Positions 23,396 to 36,123 of a stretch of 64,000 bases of DNA are shown here, one piece after another (positions within the stretch are counted from its first letter, which is position 1; every line of letters begins with the position of its first letter). The DNA lies in assembly GCA_963565915.1 (NCBI GenBank), contig OY751488.1, forward strand, positions 682,001 through 746,000, read 5' to 3'. A model generated the notes under the pieces. It was not told the DNA's origin and made no database searches. It worked only from the letters and a program-made list of their open reading frames with translations. The position numbers were made by a program, and so were the translations under genes. This stretch comes from Entoloma clypeatum (lineage: Eukaryota; Basidiomycota; Agaricomycetes; Agaricales; Entolomataceae).

Positions 23396-25749
23396 TCATA
23401 ATTCATCAGCGGGGAGCGCGTCGTAAATAGGGCACAGTTTATCCCACGCAGCTAGATAGAAAGCTCTTTCGTCAATCGCGAGCCAAGACATGATGAAACT
23501 CACGAGGAGCGGTTGCTTTCTCAAATCCTTGCGGGTTCTCTGCAAAGACGACAGCAAGACCCCTAATCATATCAAGAAGCATTTGTCAGTATTACAAAGA
23601 GAAAAAGAGAGGATACACTTTACAAGTTCAGGTGCCAATCAATGTGACTTGATCATGGGAAAACATGTCAAGAAAAGATGTAGGCACAGAGATAACCCAA
23701 CGCACCAGTGCAAGATCCAAGGACCAGCATTGTCCGTGGTGAAGCGAATCGTAACGTTGTCCCTGGTTGAGGTTCCAGTCGATACGACGTCTCGGCGAAC
23801 CTGGGAAAGATTGCATTTGTGAAAGGAGTTGGAGGGAAAATGGGGGTCGACTGACTGGATTGACATAGTTGTATGTGCTGCTGCCAGCACTCCTGATGAC
23901 ATCGAATGTGTGCTATAAAAGGGGAAAAGTAATTAAAACGCTTGTAATAGTCTCGAGACGAGAAACATACGCCATGCAAGTGGATGGGGTGCTGAAAATG
24001 ACCATGACAGATGTTAGCAAATCGTAAACTAAATCCCGTCTTTGACTCACAGGCGCCCCTGGAGTTCCTCCAGGAATACTCAGCTCGATCGTGCTATTGG
24101 GCGGCAACGTATACACGCTCCCAGGTGGCAACAGCTCCGACGCCGTCAGTGCTCCGCTCAGTACCTGCAACAACACTGGCACCGTGGGTGTAGCAAACGT
24201 CGCCCCGTTGACCGTGAAGTCCAAGGCTGTGGCGTTGAACGCAATTTGCAAGTTGAGTTTATAATCCGGCGGTCCCGATCCGGCGGGTGTATTGGGGTTC
24301 ACCAGCGGGTGCAGGTTTGTCTCCAGGAGGGGGTTCGAGGACCTGGAATTGCTGGTGGGCTCCGCCACAGCGGCACCAACGTAGCGTAGGATAGCAGAGT
24401 TGATACCGCCGCTAAATCCTTTGGTACCTATATTGGGGTTGGCGCGGATCCAGTAGTTATCAACGGCCTGGTTAGCATTGAGGACGAAGGAGTAACGCTG
24501 GCCTGCGAAGATTTGGATCGAGTCGACCGGGAGGGCATTGTGATTGACGCCGTCGACTTCGATGATCGTCTGCAAGAATATTCCATTTTATAGCTCCCTA
24601 AATCAGACATCTGACGGAGCGCACCATGCTGTGGCTGTCAATGGAGAAGGTGAAGTCTGGATCGCATGAAATGGAGACGAGGCGGAAGCGATAGCGTTTC
24701 CCAGGAACCACTGTGATGACGGTTAGATTAGTGGCTGCCCCTCCCGCAGTGCGACCGAGTCCATTGATGAGGGTAGCAGAGGGGGCGGGGAACAAGCCTG
24801 CCTTAGGGGCAACGGTATGGTACCTGGAAATGAATCTTAAGAAAGACAAGTAAACTTGATAGATCATGGACATACCAATCCGCGAGGGTGATGACCGTCG
24901 CCTCTGATCAAAGATGCGAATCGTCATGTGACCTCAAGTTCAGAAAAGTTAATGTCAGACTAACCATTGTCAAAATCGTACCTGCAGGAAAAACGAGTCG
25001 GAGAGCACCACATCAGGGAGGTATTGTTAGTTTACCGGAGATGTGCTCACATATAAAGATATGGATCCAGCGGATCATAAATCACAAGCGCGCCGCGAAG
25101 CCCATCGCAATATTGTGTCGCTTTACAGAGCAAAGGAATGGTGTGCACATTGATTATAGATACTTGTTGGCCACCTACAATAATGGGAATGATACCAAAA
25201 CGTCCCAGCCTGACCAGTTGCTGTGAATTGATAGAGAAAAGAATCTCCTGGAGCAATGGGACATTGCGTTACACCAACGGGACCATCCGCCCACTGGCTT
25301 CCTTTCTGGAACAGGCCGTGCCAGTGCTAGAAGCGTAGACTGTTTAGGAAGTGGCGGCCATGACCCACGACATCAACTCACAATACTTGTGCTTCTCAAC
25401 ATCGTGTCGTCTGTCAACTCGTCAATTACATTGAGCTGAAAGGTGTTTCCCTGAGCCAAGCAACACGAGTAAGACTCTTGGACAGAGGATTGAAAGAGTC
25501 CTTGCCTTGATTCCGGTAATGAGCGGCCCGGGGAATGTGGGCGTGGATTCAGTGGCCCCAGCCAGGACGGTACTAACATGTCGCCCTCAGTTCAACCTCA
25601 ATAACTTGCGGGTCAAAAAGGACTCACGAGCGGTTAAAGCCATCGGGAGCGATGTACTTGTTAACAATATACAGATCTGCAACAGGGCCGATCGCTGCGA
25701 GGGACTGATGTGCGAACAGAAGAGCGGGGAGAATGAATGACAAAACCAT
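23396..25749 (-). CDS. Laccase (multicopper oxidase), copy B
   Basis: The start [20 protein letters not shown] is a signal peptide, then [20 protein letters not shown]. Copper motifs: [16 protein letters not shown] (25315-25326 for HWHG), FWYHSHY, HPIHLHG (about 23971-23991) and GPWILHC joined across an intron to HIDWHL (about 23640). The C-terminus is [18 protein letters not shown] and stop. The exon pattern matches copy C intron for intron where I compared them. The protein is secreted and should be catalytically complete. It lies head-to-tail between copies A and C. Confidence 0.9.
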
Positions 25750-27378
25750 CGGTGTTGAAGGTCGTCTATGGTCGTTGCGTCCCACAGAGTGCAAGGAAAA
25801 GAAAAACGACGGGTGGGCGTTATTCCTTGGGATATTTTCTGCCGCCTTTTATCTGCAGAAGCACCAGGTAAATCAGTGCAGAGAAAAAAATGAAAGAAAA
25901 AAACTCCCACAACGGCATACGTACCCGCAGGGGTTCATTAAAATTTTTGAATCGGAAGGCTGATCCGACGGGGCGGTCGAAAAGCTGAGCCTTCCTATTC
26001 ACACACAGTCAGTTGCGGTTAACAGGGGCTCGAGTGGAGAGAGAACGATGAATTGATTGCGAATATCCGACCCCACAAAACGCTGAGAATGCAGAACCGG
26101 AGCGGGCTGCAGGGTTCGACGAGGGCATGAGTACTGGAGGCGGTGGATGGATCGCAGATGTATATCATACATGCAACGGTCTACCAGCTACAATTCTGTG
26201 GGCCGATTTAGTAGTCCGTTGGCATGCAACGCATACCACATGGCGAGCAGTGTGATGAGTGTACTGATACGTACCTCGGAACTGACAGAGAACTGATCGA
26301 GCGCGGAAAGTGCGCGAATCCATGCGATCAGCACTCAGCCGTCAATGTCCTGGCGCAGGATTAGCAAAGAAGCTGTCGGCATTGACAGAGAACTGATCAG
26401 TGCCTTGGGACCGGGAAAGATAAAGGTGTCAACATAACGAAATCAGTAACTTGAAATGCGTGCCTCGGCCTTCGATCCCCATAGTAGACGTGGGACACTG
26501 ATTGAGAGTTCGTCGTGGAGGTGAATGGAGTCAAGCAGGACGTCGTGGAGGAAAATGGAGTCAAGCAGGACGAAAAGTTATGAGCAAGTCCCTACAACAA
26601 AACAAATACACCTACAATGTGCCTGAAAACTCTATATCCCATGTTTCGTTTTCACTCTGGCCTTTCTCTGCCGAGGCGCAACCGCATCCAGCGCTGGCTT
26701 TAAAGTTATCTCAATTTTTTGAGCGGACGCATCATCTCAACTTCCTCGAGCCCAACGTTTGGCACCTATCGTACGCACCCGTACCGAAATCAACTGGAAG
26801 ACTGCAATTGTCACAACCCCAGGTATCGCAGTCCATTCCGCGACCGCCGTCCCTTGAGCCGGTCCCCTCGTCTCGATGCCCCCTCTTGGTGAACAAAAAT
26901 CCGGCTTTCATCTAGACGCGGCGAGTGCCTGGGAACGACTCCAAACGACGGCCAGTATGTCATGGGTGTGGAGACTTACCGTATAATTCTCCCCACTGCA
27001 TTCCCATCCGGTAACCTAAGTATTACCAAGTCGACCTGCGATTTCGAAGAGATAGTGACGAGGACAGTGGAGTGAGGCCTGCATCCCCCCTTTTTCGTAG
27101 TGCTACTAAGCCTGTGGTCATTCTGATGAAGGACGAGGTTATTGTACGCCGGGGTTGAAGGCGGCAGACACTCATGACTCGGATCGAGCCCAGATGGCAG
27201 ACCTAAAAGGCCCATATGAGGCGTATGTAGATGATTTCGTGGCCGTTGGGGCCATTGACGGCGATCAACATTCAACCGAATCACGTGACCACATATAGAG
27301 ATTTTTTAAATTATACTTATCTACCCACATAAGTATTACAAATTGCATTATTTACATAATAAAAAAAGAGAAACGGGC
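25750..27378. other. Long intergenic region between laccases B and C
   Basis: Upstream of laccase B. Two weak open frames (26502-26915 + and 26976-27284 -) lack domains and overlap a tandem repeat, so I do not call genes. Contains a twice-repeated 31-base unit at 26511-26571 and a repeated TGACAGAGAACTGATC near 26283 and 26385. AT-rich at 27300-27365. Confidence 0.5.
26511..26571. repeat. Two-copy 31-base tandem repeat
   Basis: The unit GTCGTGGAGG(T/A)(G/A)AATGGAGT followed by CAAGCAGGAC occurs twice in direct succession, in the long region upstream of laccase B. Confidence 0.8.
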
Positions 27379-29786
27379 CTAGAGTTCAGTAGCATTGAGC
27401 GCATTGAACACCGGACAAAGATTCTCCCAAGCATCTAAACAGAAAAATTGTCTCAACAAATTGCCTCTGAACAAAAGGAAAACAGCAAGGAGCTCACCGG
27501 GAGCCGTCGCATTGGCGAACCCGTCCAGGTTTTCAGCGAAAACAACAGCCAGGCCGCTAGCGTGAAGCCGATGTCAGATTTATGAAGGCAATGCAAAAAA
27601 CAAGAAATATATTTTTCTTACTGATCCAAATGCCAGTCGATGTGACTGAAAGATCGAGAACGTTACATGAGGGTTACACGACAGGAACGAGAGAGAACAT
27701 ACCAGTGGAAAATCCAAGGACCAGAATTATCAGTGGTGAAACGTATAGTAACATTATCGCTCGTCGACGTTCCGGTGGAAACGACGTCCCGGCGAACCTA
27801 AGAAATCGTCGCCTTGGGTTGAGTCGAGTTTTTGAAAAATGGAAAATGCGGTGGACTGACTGGGTTTATGTAGTTGTATGTGCTGCTGTTGGCACTCCTG
27901 ACAACATCAAACGTGTGCTATAGGCGAGGGAAATGGAAAATCGATCACAGCCCTTTGTAAATAAAAATCCCAGAAACGAGAAAACGAGAACGTACACCAT
28001 GCAAATGGAAGGGATGCTAAAAAGAACCACGAACAAACGTTAGCATGCAATCGGGAACATAAAAGCCCGTCTTTACTTACCGGCGCCCCGGGGGTCCCAC
28101 CAGGGATAGTCAACTCAATCGTGCTGTTCGAAGGCAAAGCATACACACTCCCAGCCGGCAACAAATCCGACGCCGACTTCGCCCCGCTCATCACCTGCAA
28201 CAACACCGGCACCGTCGGCGTAGTGAACGTCGCATTGTTGATTGAAAAACCAAACGTCGTGAAGTTGAGCGTAATCGCCAAGTTGAGCGCGTAGTCCGCC
28301 GCGCCTGACCCCCCGGGCGCACCGGGGTTCTCGAGCGGGTGCAGGTCCGTCTCGGCGAGGACGTTCGACGCGGTGGAGTTGGTCGTGGGCTCGACAGCCG
28401 AGGCATTGGAGTAGCGAAGGATGGCGGAGTTGATGCCCCCGTCGAACCCGGTCGTGCCGCGATTGGGGTTGGCGCGGATCCAGTAGTTGCCGACGGTTTG
28501 GTTGGCGGTGAGGATGAAGGAGTAGCGTTGTCCGGCGAAGATCTGGATGGAGTCGACATTGACAGGTTCGTGGTTGACGCCGTCGGCTTCGATGATGGTC
28601 TGTTTGAGTATATTCTCAGTCTAGGTTTCAGATATTGACAGTGATTATGTACCATGTTGTGCCCGTCGATGGAGAAGGTGAAATTGGGATCACAGGAAAT
28701 GGAGACGAGACGGAAGCGGTATCGCTTCCCAGATTCGACCGTGATAACGGCCAGGTTGGAGGAGGTTCCTCCCGCAAAGCGGCCCAGTCCATTGATAAGT
28801 GTTGAGTTGAAAATAGGGACTTTGGATGCCTGAGGTGAGACGAAATGGTACCTGACAACACATCTTTCTAAGCGGACAGTGATAAAATACATCAGGTTTG
28901 GACATACCAATCCGCAAGTGTAATGACGGTTGAGTCTGTAACAACAAAGTTAATCATCATGAAACATGCCAGTGGGAGAAGAAAAAACAAAACCAACCGT
29001 CGTCAACATCGTATCTTCGGGGGAGACATCGTTCAGAAAGATATGCTGCTGATCTGCCTGGGGACACACTCACAGAGAAAGATAAGGATCATGTGGATCG
29101 TAAACTACGAGGGCCCCGCGAAGCCCGTCACAGTATTGGGTAGCTTGGAAGAACAAAGATAAAGGGACGCCCATATCTCGTACTCAGGACAGCACTTACA
29201 ATAATGGGAGTGATACCAAAACGTTCCCGCCTGATTACTCGCAGTGAATTTATAGAGGAACGAATTACCGGGAGCAATGGGACACTGGGTTACACCAACC
29301 GGCCCGTCCGCCCACTGGCTTCCTTTCTGGAACAAGCCGTGCCAATGCTAGAAGAGACGGTTTGTTCAGAAATATAATGGTAAGGGTCAGGACATCGACT
29401 CACGACACTGGTACTCCTCAACATGGTAGTGTCCGTCAAATTGTCGATGACATTGAGCTGGAACGTGTCTCCCTGTAGCGCTATCAGTCGCATCGCACAG
29501 AGAGACAGTACTAGTCAGTACATGGGGCCAGCCCTTACTTTGTTGCCGGTGATAAGCGGCCCGGGAAATGTAGGCGTTCCCGCCGTGGCCCCAGCGAGGA
29601 CGGCGCTAAGAAAGGAAACGCATCATCAGGTTCCTGCCGCAGTCGGAGGACGAAGAAGACACACGAGCGGTTGAAGCCATCGGGAGACGTGACTTCGTTG
29701 AGGATATACAGATCCGAGACTGGACCGATGGCAGCAAGGCTTCGACTAGCAAAATAGAGAGCGGGTAGAACGAACGACAGGATCAT
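27379..29786 (-). CDS. Laccase (multicopper oxidase), copy C
   Basis: The start [20 protein letters not shown] is a signal peptide, then [20 protein letters not shown]. Copper motifs: [16 protein letters not shown] (29336-29347 for HWHG), FWYHSHY, HPFHLHG (27996-28016) and GPWIFHC joined across an intron to HIDWHLD (about 27630-27650). The C-terminus [17 protein letters not shown] ends at 27379. Near-identity with copy B in several exons (for example the 16 residues from HWHG onward) marks the pair as a recent tandem duplication. Residues around motif 4 vary among the three copies (M, L or F before HC), close to the type 1 copper site, which could affect redox potential; that is inference. 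Confidence 0.9.
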
Positions 29787-30912
29787 TGGAGTTGAACGAA
29801 AGTCGTGAATCCCCAACAACACGAGGGAAAATGAAGAGACAGTGATGGAAAGGGAAGGGTGGTGTGTTTTGTTGGTTCAATTGAGACGGCTTTAGCTGCC
29901 TTTTATCCACAGAAATACGAACGGAGAACAGAGGACAGAGAAGAAGTCTCTCGCGATCTACGTAGCGGCTCCTTGACTCGGGCCATAATCGGCGCATTGG
30001 TTGCGAAATCCTCCAGGATTGAATAGTATCGAGGGTATGAATTGTCTCGATGAAGACGCGCGACTGGACGCGTTTCTGCGCAACAAGCCAGCTGTGGACA
30101 AGCGGTCGTTGAGGAGCCACTGGCAGGAAGCGATCAATTTCAAGATGCAAACGATTATTAGGCGGCCCAGACATCATATGGCGGGTGTAATGAAGGGAGA
30201 GAAGATGGGGAAACAGGAAACAAGCCTCTCACAATGGCTGGGCAATCATTTGGCCCGAGGTCTGGAAATCACCGCATTGATTGCGAAGAATTCCTCAGGT
30301 CCTGAATAATATCGAAGGGTCAGTCCCATTAGTGGGGAATGCCCATTGGACATGGTTCATAGACGGGCGGCCTGGGGGAAACTCTGTGCAACGGGCGGCT
30401 GCCGCCCAGCGGTCGGATCGTGGCGAAGCGGTCGTGGGGAGTGAAATGAAGGTGAAACAGGTTATGATGGCTGCGCAATGATTCGTCTCAGGGTCTAAAT
30501 CCGAACTACATTCATTGGGTGGGAAGAACGCAGATTGGACATCTGCATCAAGAAGGAACCTGAGACGTTTCTGCGCAACAAATCAGCTGTGGGTCAACTG
30601 GAGTGGCCTTGATAAGCGGTCGAAAAAGCGAGGTGTTTATTCTCACGAATCGCAGCAAATCTGAGCAACCAATGTAGGCGGTGCCGACGCCACATACAGT
30701 AGCAAGTGACCGGTAAAGCGAGGATCGCAGTCCGAGCCCTCGGCGAATTTGAATAGAACAGGTGAAAAGCACCTATTGCGCCGTGGTCAAGGATGAATTA
30801 CAAGGATGGGTTAGTGCCGTTGTTTATAATCAAGCCAGAACGAGCCTACTGCTATTTTCTTTTTTCTGAAAGTCGTTCCTTCCTGCGCAAGCGTCTGTCA
30901 ATATCTTTTATC
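29787..30912. other. Divergent intergenic region with duplicated segments
   Basis: This lies between laccase C (-) and the small secreted gene (+). Two related segments (29995-30130 and 30275-30625) share a GATTGCGAA..CCTCAGG..GAATA.TATCGA core and the string TTTCTGCGCAACAA, followed by CAGCTGTGG, so the upstream region was partly duplicated. No gene is convincing. Confidence 0.55.
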
Positions 30913-31442
30913 ATGTTACTTCACCTCGCCTCCGTTGCCGCCATCTTTTCTCTCGCCTTGCTGGGCAACGGCGCCTTCGTGCCTTGTCCACGGCCCTCCA
31001 CCAATTTTACAATGGGCCGAGAGGATGTCAACGTGACGCAATCCGGCAATCTATCTCTTCCGTTTCCGAATGCCAACGCCACGGACACCGATCCCAACTC
31101 AGTCCCCAATGCCAACGCGACGGCCCCATTGACTTCCGCTCCTTCTCCCACTACGGCGCCGTACAGTGATCTTGTACGTTCGATGATATGCCCAACCGTA
31201 ACGTCGCGTAGACGGAATGACTAATCGGGGCACGCACAGAACACGACGGAATCGATTTTCACCGCGACGAAGGTCTACCCCGCCATCATCGACGAGCCAC
31301 CGTATATGGTCACTTTGACGACGACTTTCGTCTGGACGTGAGTGGTCGAAAACTTTTACTTTGAGGTTGCTTTTCCTGATGTTGGGGACGCCACAGACAA
31401 CTCCCAAGCGGAGCGCCTGTGACTAACCCTGGCCCGTTTTGA
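30913..31442 (+). CDS. Small secreted Asn/Thr-rich protein
   Basis: Three exons, introns at 31174-31239 and 31338-31396. MLLHLASVAAIFSLALLGNG is a signal peptide. The mature part has many NxT/S sites (TNFTMG, VNVTQS, NLSLPF, ANATDT, ANATAP), so it is probably heavily N-glycosylated. The end reads TTTFVWTQLPSGAPVTNPGP and stop. The mature part has a single cysteine and no domain I recognise. It may be a short cell-surface or secreted glycoprotein. Confidence 0.65.
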
Positions 31443-32480
31443 TGAGTACTTCCGTAAAGAAGACTGCTGGGCAGTCTACAGTGATGAAGATAGGACTGTA
31501 TTCATGACATTCCGTTGGCTGTTTCGTTATCGGCTGTGCTTTATCGGTAGTTCCAAGGGTAGTACTGTGAATTAGGAATCAGGTAGTAGGTTCAGCTTGG
31601 GTTCAGCACAAATTTGAAGTCAGACGGTTGCTGAACCTACGATGACTTGTAGGTTGCTTTTATGTCGGAACATTTATTTTGTGGCGATATGAATGAGTTT
31701 TATCACTCGTCTGAATTTCGTGGGGTGGTCCTCATGCGCGGGGGCTCTTGCCGGTTCACTGAAGAATGGGAGTTCACTCGTGTCACGGTCAACTGTGACA
31801 TCGGTCACCGCGTCACACACATCATCCCGCTCGGTCTCTTCCGCGAACGGCCTGGGTGTTGGCATCGACAAGTGGGTTCCCGCTCGCGCCAGAGCTCGGT
31901 CTTTCCCTCCCTTTTCCTCCGGGGGATTTGAAGAAAGCCTTATCGAGGCGTTTGTTCCTCTCTCCCGGCTGACATCAAAGACGACGTGTTCGATCCCTTC
32001 TTCTTGCTGATCACCATCCTCACAGATGTCCCTTTCACTGCGTGCCGCCTCCCAGCCGACCCGCGCACCTCCGTGCACACAGACTATACCACCGTCAGCC
32101 CGTTCCTTGCGTGCCCGTGCCCCCCCTCCCGCTTGGAGCCGAGGGGAGTTGGGGATGCGGGGTCTGCTGCTCGGCTGCGCCGTTTGCGGAGGAGAGGTTT
32201 GTCTGGACTTGTGAACCCATACCCACCACTAAGTACCCACGGAGATATACGAGAGCACGGCCAGTCGTCAGCCAAACCGATTCCTGAATCCTCTCGCATT
32301 CGATTCCTGCAACTGTATCCCACGGTTCATATGCATGATACCAGTGGTGTCGTTTGAACGTTACAGCTGAGATCTGAGATGCAACCATGCCTAGAATTGA
32401 CAGAAATAGTAGCTCCAATTTGCTCGTCGATGAAATTGAAGGTGATCGAAAGACAGACTTGAAGGCACTAGCCATTATGT
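31443..32480. other. Region without a supported gene
   Basis: Both strands have overlapping open frames between 31660 and 32480 of high GC content, but none shows a domain, a signal peptide or a clean splice pattern. I leave them uncalled. Confidence 0.4.
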
Positions 32481-33100
32481 ACTTGCCCGGCGGGCCACGC
32501 CCCAGATCATTTGTGGATAGTTCAAGAGAGCCTTATACCTCTCATTCAATGCCTCCCGTCGGACTGTGGGACTCGCATCGGGGTAGGATGAGCATCTTAG
32601 CATTAAGAATCCCTGAGGTGATACTCTGACTCATCGAGAGACTTTTGTCGACTGCTCTGCGAAGAAGATCAGAGTTGATAAGTTCTGGATTAGATAGATT
32701 GGCGGCTCTTGCCATGTCGCTTTTCCCCAGATTCAATCTGCATACACATGCCGTCAACAAAAGTGTAAGTAAGTATACGGGGAAGTTACCTCTTCCACTC
32801 AGGCTCGCTTGTGACCCTTCCTTGCAAATATACGCATCGTGCATGGCACACATCATATCTCTGATGTACTCCTGCATATCCGACCTCGCCGTGGAGCTTC
32901 TCTTGAACACCTCTATGTTTCTGAGATCGATCCCAAGGCATTATGCCTGTTATCAAGTTTATCTCTGCATAAATATTACACTGGCAGATGAGGGCTGTAT
33001 CCTGCTCTAATTGATACGAATGGAAGATGCGATCCTCGCCTTTGTTTCGTGTCTCAAGAATATGTGTTCCTTCACAAGATAACAAATACTTGACGAATAC
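32480..33100 (-). pseudogene. Unrecognised coding remnant
   Basis: Protein-like segments on the minus strand include SSTARSDMQEYIRDMMCAMH (near 32850), LNLGKSDMARAANLSNPEL (near 32710) and a terminal piece LNERYKALLNYPQMIWGVAR with a stop near 32480. GT-AG junctions that would join them in one frame do not work everywhere, so this is either a gene with unusual splicing or a decayed one. No family recognised. Confidence 0.3.
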
Positions 33101-33553
33101 TTACCACCCTGCGGGTGTGGAAACGTTCACCCGTCCGTCCGTTTCGATAGTGAGCCTTGCTGACAGATGTCATCGACTGTCTGGATAATCTTTCATGATA
33201 TGGTCCGGCCTCGATGAGGCCCGTATGTCAGAAAATGCAGCAGAGAGCTTGCAAATCCTCGCCCGGAATCCCCAGGGAATGTTGGCATGACTCAAGACAA
33301 TGGGTCTGTATGATGCGATCAATGATCGTATTTTTGCACTTTTCACTCGCTTTGTCAGCAATTACGCCTTGACCCACGTCATTTGTATGACTTTCTCCTG
33401 GTTTGGCTGACTTGCAAGTTCCGGGAAATGGGAATTCAGGGACAAGCGACGAACGTTAAATAGTGAGTTCATCTCAAATAAGTCCTTTCGTTAATTCTCT
33501 CATTTTTTTTTGAGTCGTGCTTGCTTGCTTAGTTTTGTTTCACTCGGCTCAGC
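33101..33553. other. Upstream region of SNG1-like gene
   Basis: No gene is supported. A T run at about 33504-33512 lies about 45 bases before the start codon. Confidence 0.35.
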
Positions 33554-35518
33554 ATGCCGGAACACACCATCCAACGCGTACCCTCCCCAGGAGACACGTC
33601 ATACAGCAAGAAATTTTGGGACAAAGACGTCGCAGTTTCACGAAAAACATATCTAAGAACTATCATAGGAGGCTCCGTTGCCATCATCATCGCCATCTTT
33701 GCTGTCCTGTCCATCTACTGGGGTGCGCTATGGAAGACTCCCAATCTGAATTTGCAAGGCTGGGTCGTGGTGAGCACCAGTCTCAACTTATAGACGACCG
33801 TCGACTGACCCCCCCCTCACAGGACTTTGATGGGGGGATTGTAGGACAATCCGTCGTGCGGGGTCTTACCGCGGGTCCAGGCCTCTCCACAGTCACTTTT
33901 ACTTCTGTTCCAGCGACAGAATTTCCCGGTGGCGCTCTTCAAGTGGCAAACGCTGTCGTGGAGCAACATACATGGGTAGCCGTCATCAGTACGAGCCTTA
34001 ATTTTCTTTCGCGTGCGAACGTCCTAATTCTTCTTTGCAGTTAATGGCGCAGCCTCCGACCATCTAAAAGCATCCTACATCAACCCTAATTCGTCTTATA
34101 ATGGTGCAGAAGCCATTACGGTTTATGCTGGTGAGGCACGGAACGAGAATGCATTGTACGTCCCCGTATCTTAGTGTGCATGTACGGTGCTCAGCCCTTT
34201 CTCTTGTAGCCGATCATTGATACGACCATCGGTAAGCTCCATGTTTTCTTGTACCTAAACTCGAACCTCCTTGCTGACCACGTTCCCCCACTTAAGATAC
34301 AAGCCACTCTCGAGATTGTATCACAATCGTTCGCTCTTCAATCCGTGAAAAATGTTGTGTCCTCCACCAATATATCAAACATCCTCACTGTCTCCCCTCA
34401 AACCGTTCTCGTGCCTATATCCTATACTTTCGTGAACTTGGTCCCTTTCGACAAGCCTGTGTACGCCCATCCGCTCTGGCGTTCTGATTCTGGCTGACAA
34501 CCTGTGTAATCAATCCAGAGCAACAGCCGTAACGTTTGTCGGTCTCATCTATGCCATTATTCTATCCTTCTTCGTGGTGGTATGTATCCTCTTCGTCTTG
34601 ATGCAAGGTTAATGACCTGGCCTTACAGACGATCGCGAATGTCGCACGAGAAGTCTCTGGGTTGAATAAAATCCTCTCCTTGCGGTCGTTGATCATCACT
34701 CGATTCGTATCCACTTTTGCCGTGTTTTTCTTTGTCTCCGTAAGCGCGCCTTGTCGTCTCCAACACCAATCCCCCCACTCAACTTCATTGTAAAGCTGTT
34801 CTACTCCCTTCTCAGCCTTGCGTTCCAACTCGACTTTTCTCGAAAGTAGGTCTCTTTCCGTTTTCTAGCAACCATCGTGTTTTCTCATTCCTTTCCCAAA
34901 GATTCGGCCACGGCGGCTTTGTGATATTTTGGATGCTAAACTGGGTCGGCATGTTATCTGTGTATGTTTTCCATCATGGTCGAATCCACCGCAGCCTAAC
35001 CCTCTCATCCTCAGCGGTCTTGCGCTGGAGTCCGTGATAACGTTGCTCACGATGCGGTTCATCCCATTCTTCTTGCTAGTTTGGATCATCAGTGCGTCCT
35101 ACCAGCGCTATCAAAAGTGATATCGTCCTAATAATCATTTTGTCTGATAGCAAACGTATCCGTATGCATCTTCCCTATCGAGGTCCTCCCAGTATTCTTC
35201 CGCTATGGGTATGCAATGCCGTTCTACAATATCTCCCATGCTGCTCGGTGTATCGTCTTCGGAACGAGGAACCAACGTGAGACTTTTTCTTGCTTGTCAC
35301 TATTGAAGCCTAAGCTCAAGTTCCCCGCAGTTGGTCAGAACTTTGGCATTCTGTTGATATGGACCGTCATATCTTGTCTCTCCCTTCCTTTCTTCCAGTG
35401 GTTGGTGCGGAGGAACGAAGTCATGGCTAATGCACAGGCTCGAGAGCTTGAGCTAGAGCGGTCCTACTATGCCCAGCAGAAGCGACCGATTTCGACCGAG
35501 TCAACCAAAACTCAATGA
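33554..35518 (+). CDS. SNG1/DUF3533 family membrane protein
   Basis: The start MPEHTIQRVPSPGDTSYSKK precedes a first transmembrane helix (IIGGSVAIIIAIFAVLSIYW) and the family motif WGALW. A large non-cytosolic domain follows (VVDFDGGIVGQSVVRG across an intron, then TWVAVINGAA). The C-terminal half has several helices (FVGLIYAIILSFFVV; FVSTFAVFFFVSLFYSLLSL; FVIFWMLNWVGMLSV; FIPFFLLVWIIANVSV), then the conserved FRYGYAMPFYNISHAAR and FGTRNQ..GQNFGILLIW. About nine introns. Yeast SNG1 is linked to resistance to nitrosoguanidine and to plasma-membrane lipid asymmetry; transport or stress tolerance here is inference. A run of G residues at 35521-35532 directly follows the stop. Confidence 0.88.
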
Positions 35519-36123
35519 CTGGGGGGGGGGGGAGCCAGGTCGAGGGGCCATGAACCTGTTTGGTGCGAATTGGAAAATGTCATGATGATTGTTTCGACGC
35601 CAAAGTTATCTACCTAGTACTCTTAATTGCTGTAACATCCATATTTCTACTAATAATCAGACCAAAGACATGAATTTAATGTATTTCTAGACACATATTT
35701 GGCATCTCATCTTGAAGGCGTGGCCTGACGATACCACTGACATACCCGTTCGTTAAGATTGGTCCCCTGGCACCAGCCCTCCGACCCCGCACAGGTCGCG
35801 GGTGGGGCCGTGTAGCCCTGCTTAAACGTGTCTCGTCCCGTGTCGTTGGAGTCGAGACGTGGGGTGAATCGGATGCCTTTCTCGCTTTCATATCTGGTCT
35901 CGAGAACTTGCGCAGCTCACCTCTCTGCATTGACATGATCCTGTCGTCACAGTGGACATACGCCTATCTGACCGGAGTCTTACCACTGCCACATTGGACG
36001 TCCTCTGATCTCCCAACGCGGAGGGCTTGTTATACACATGGACCACCCTAGTTTCTGCGCCCGGAGACGCATTCATATTCAAGCATGTTGAGACGACATG
36101 AACATAACAAGGACCCCTCCATG
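35519..36123. other. Convergent intergenic region
   Basis: Lies between the 3' ends of the SNG1-like gene and TGS1. Starts with a 12-base G run. No gene is supported. Confidence 0.45.

Noticed and set aside
26502..26915. Plus-strand frame of 137 codons between laccases B and C
   Set aside because: Its start lies inside a 31-base tandem repeat and the rest shows no domain or signal peptide.
26976..27284. Minus-strand frame of 102 codons
   Set aside because: No domain, no splice context; composition looks non-coding.
20312..29786. Ascorbate oxidase or Fet3-type ferroxidase instead of laccase
   Set aside because: Sizes, HWHG(L/I)(F/N)Q motif and C-termini fit basidiomycete laccases, and no membrane anchor is seen.
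31674..32357. Several overlapping frames on both strands
   Set aside because: High GC leaves few stops by chance; no frame is clearly favoured.
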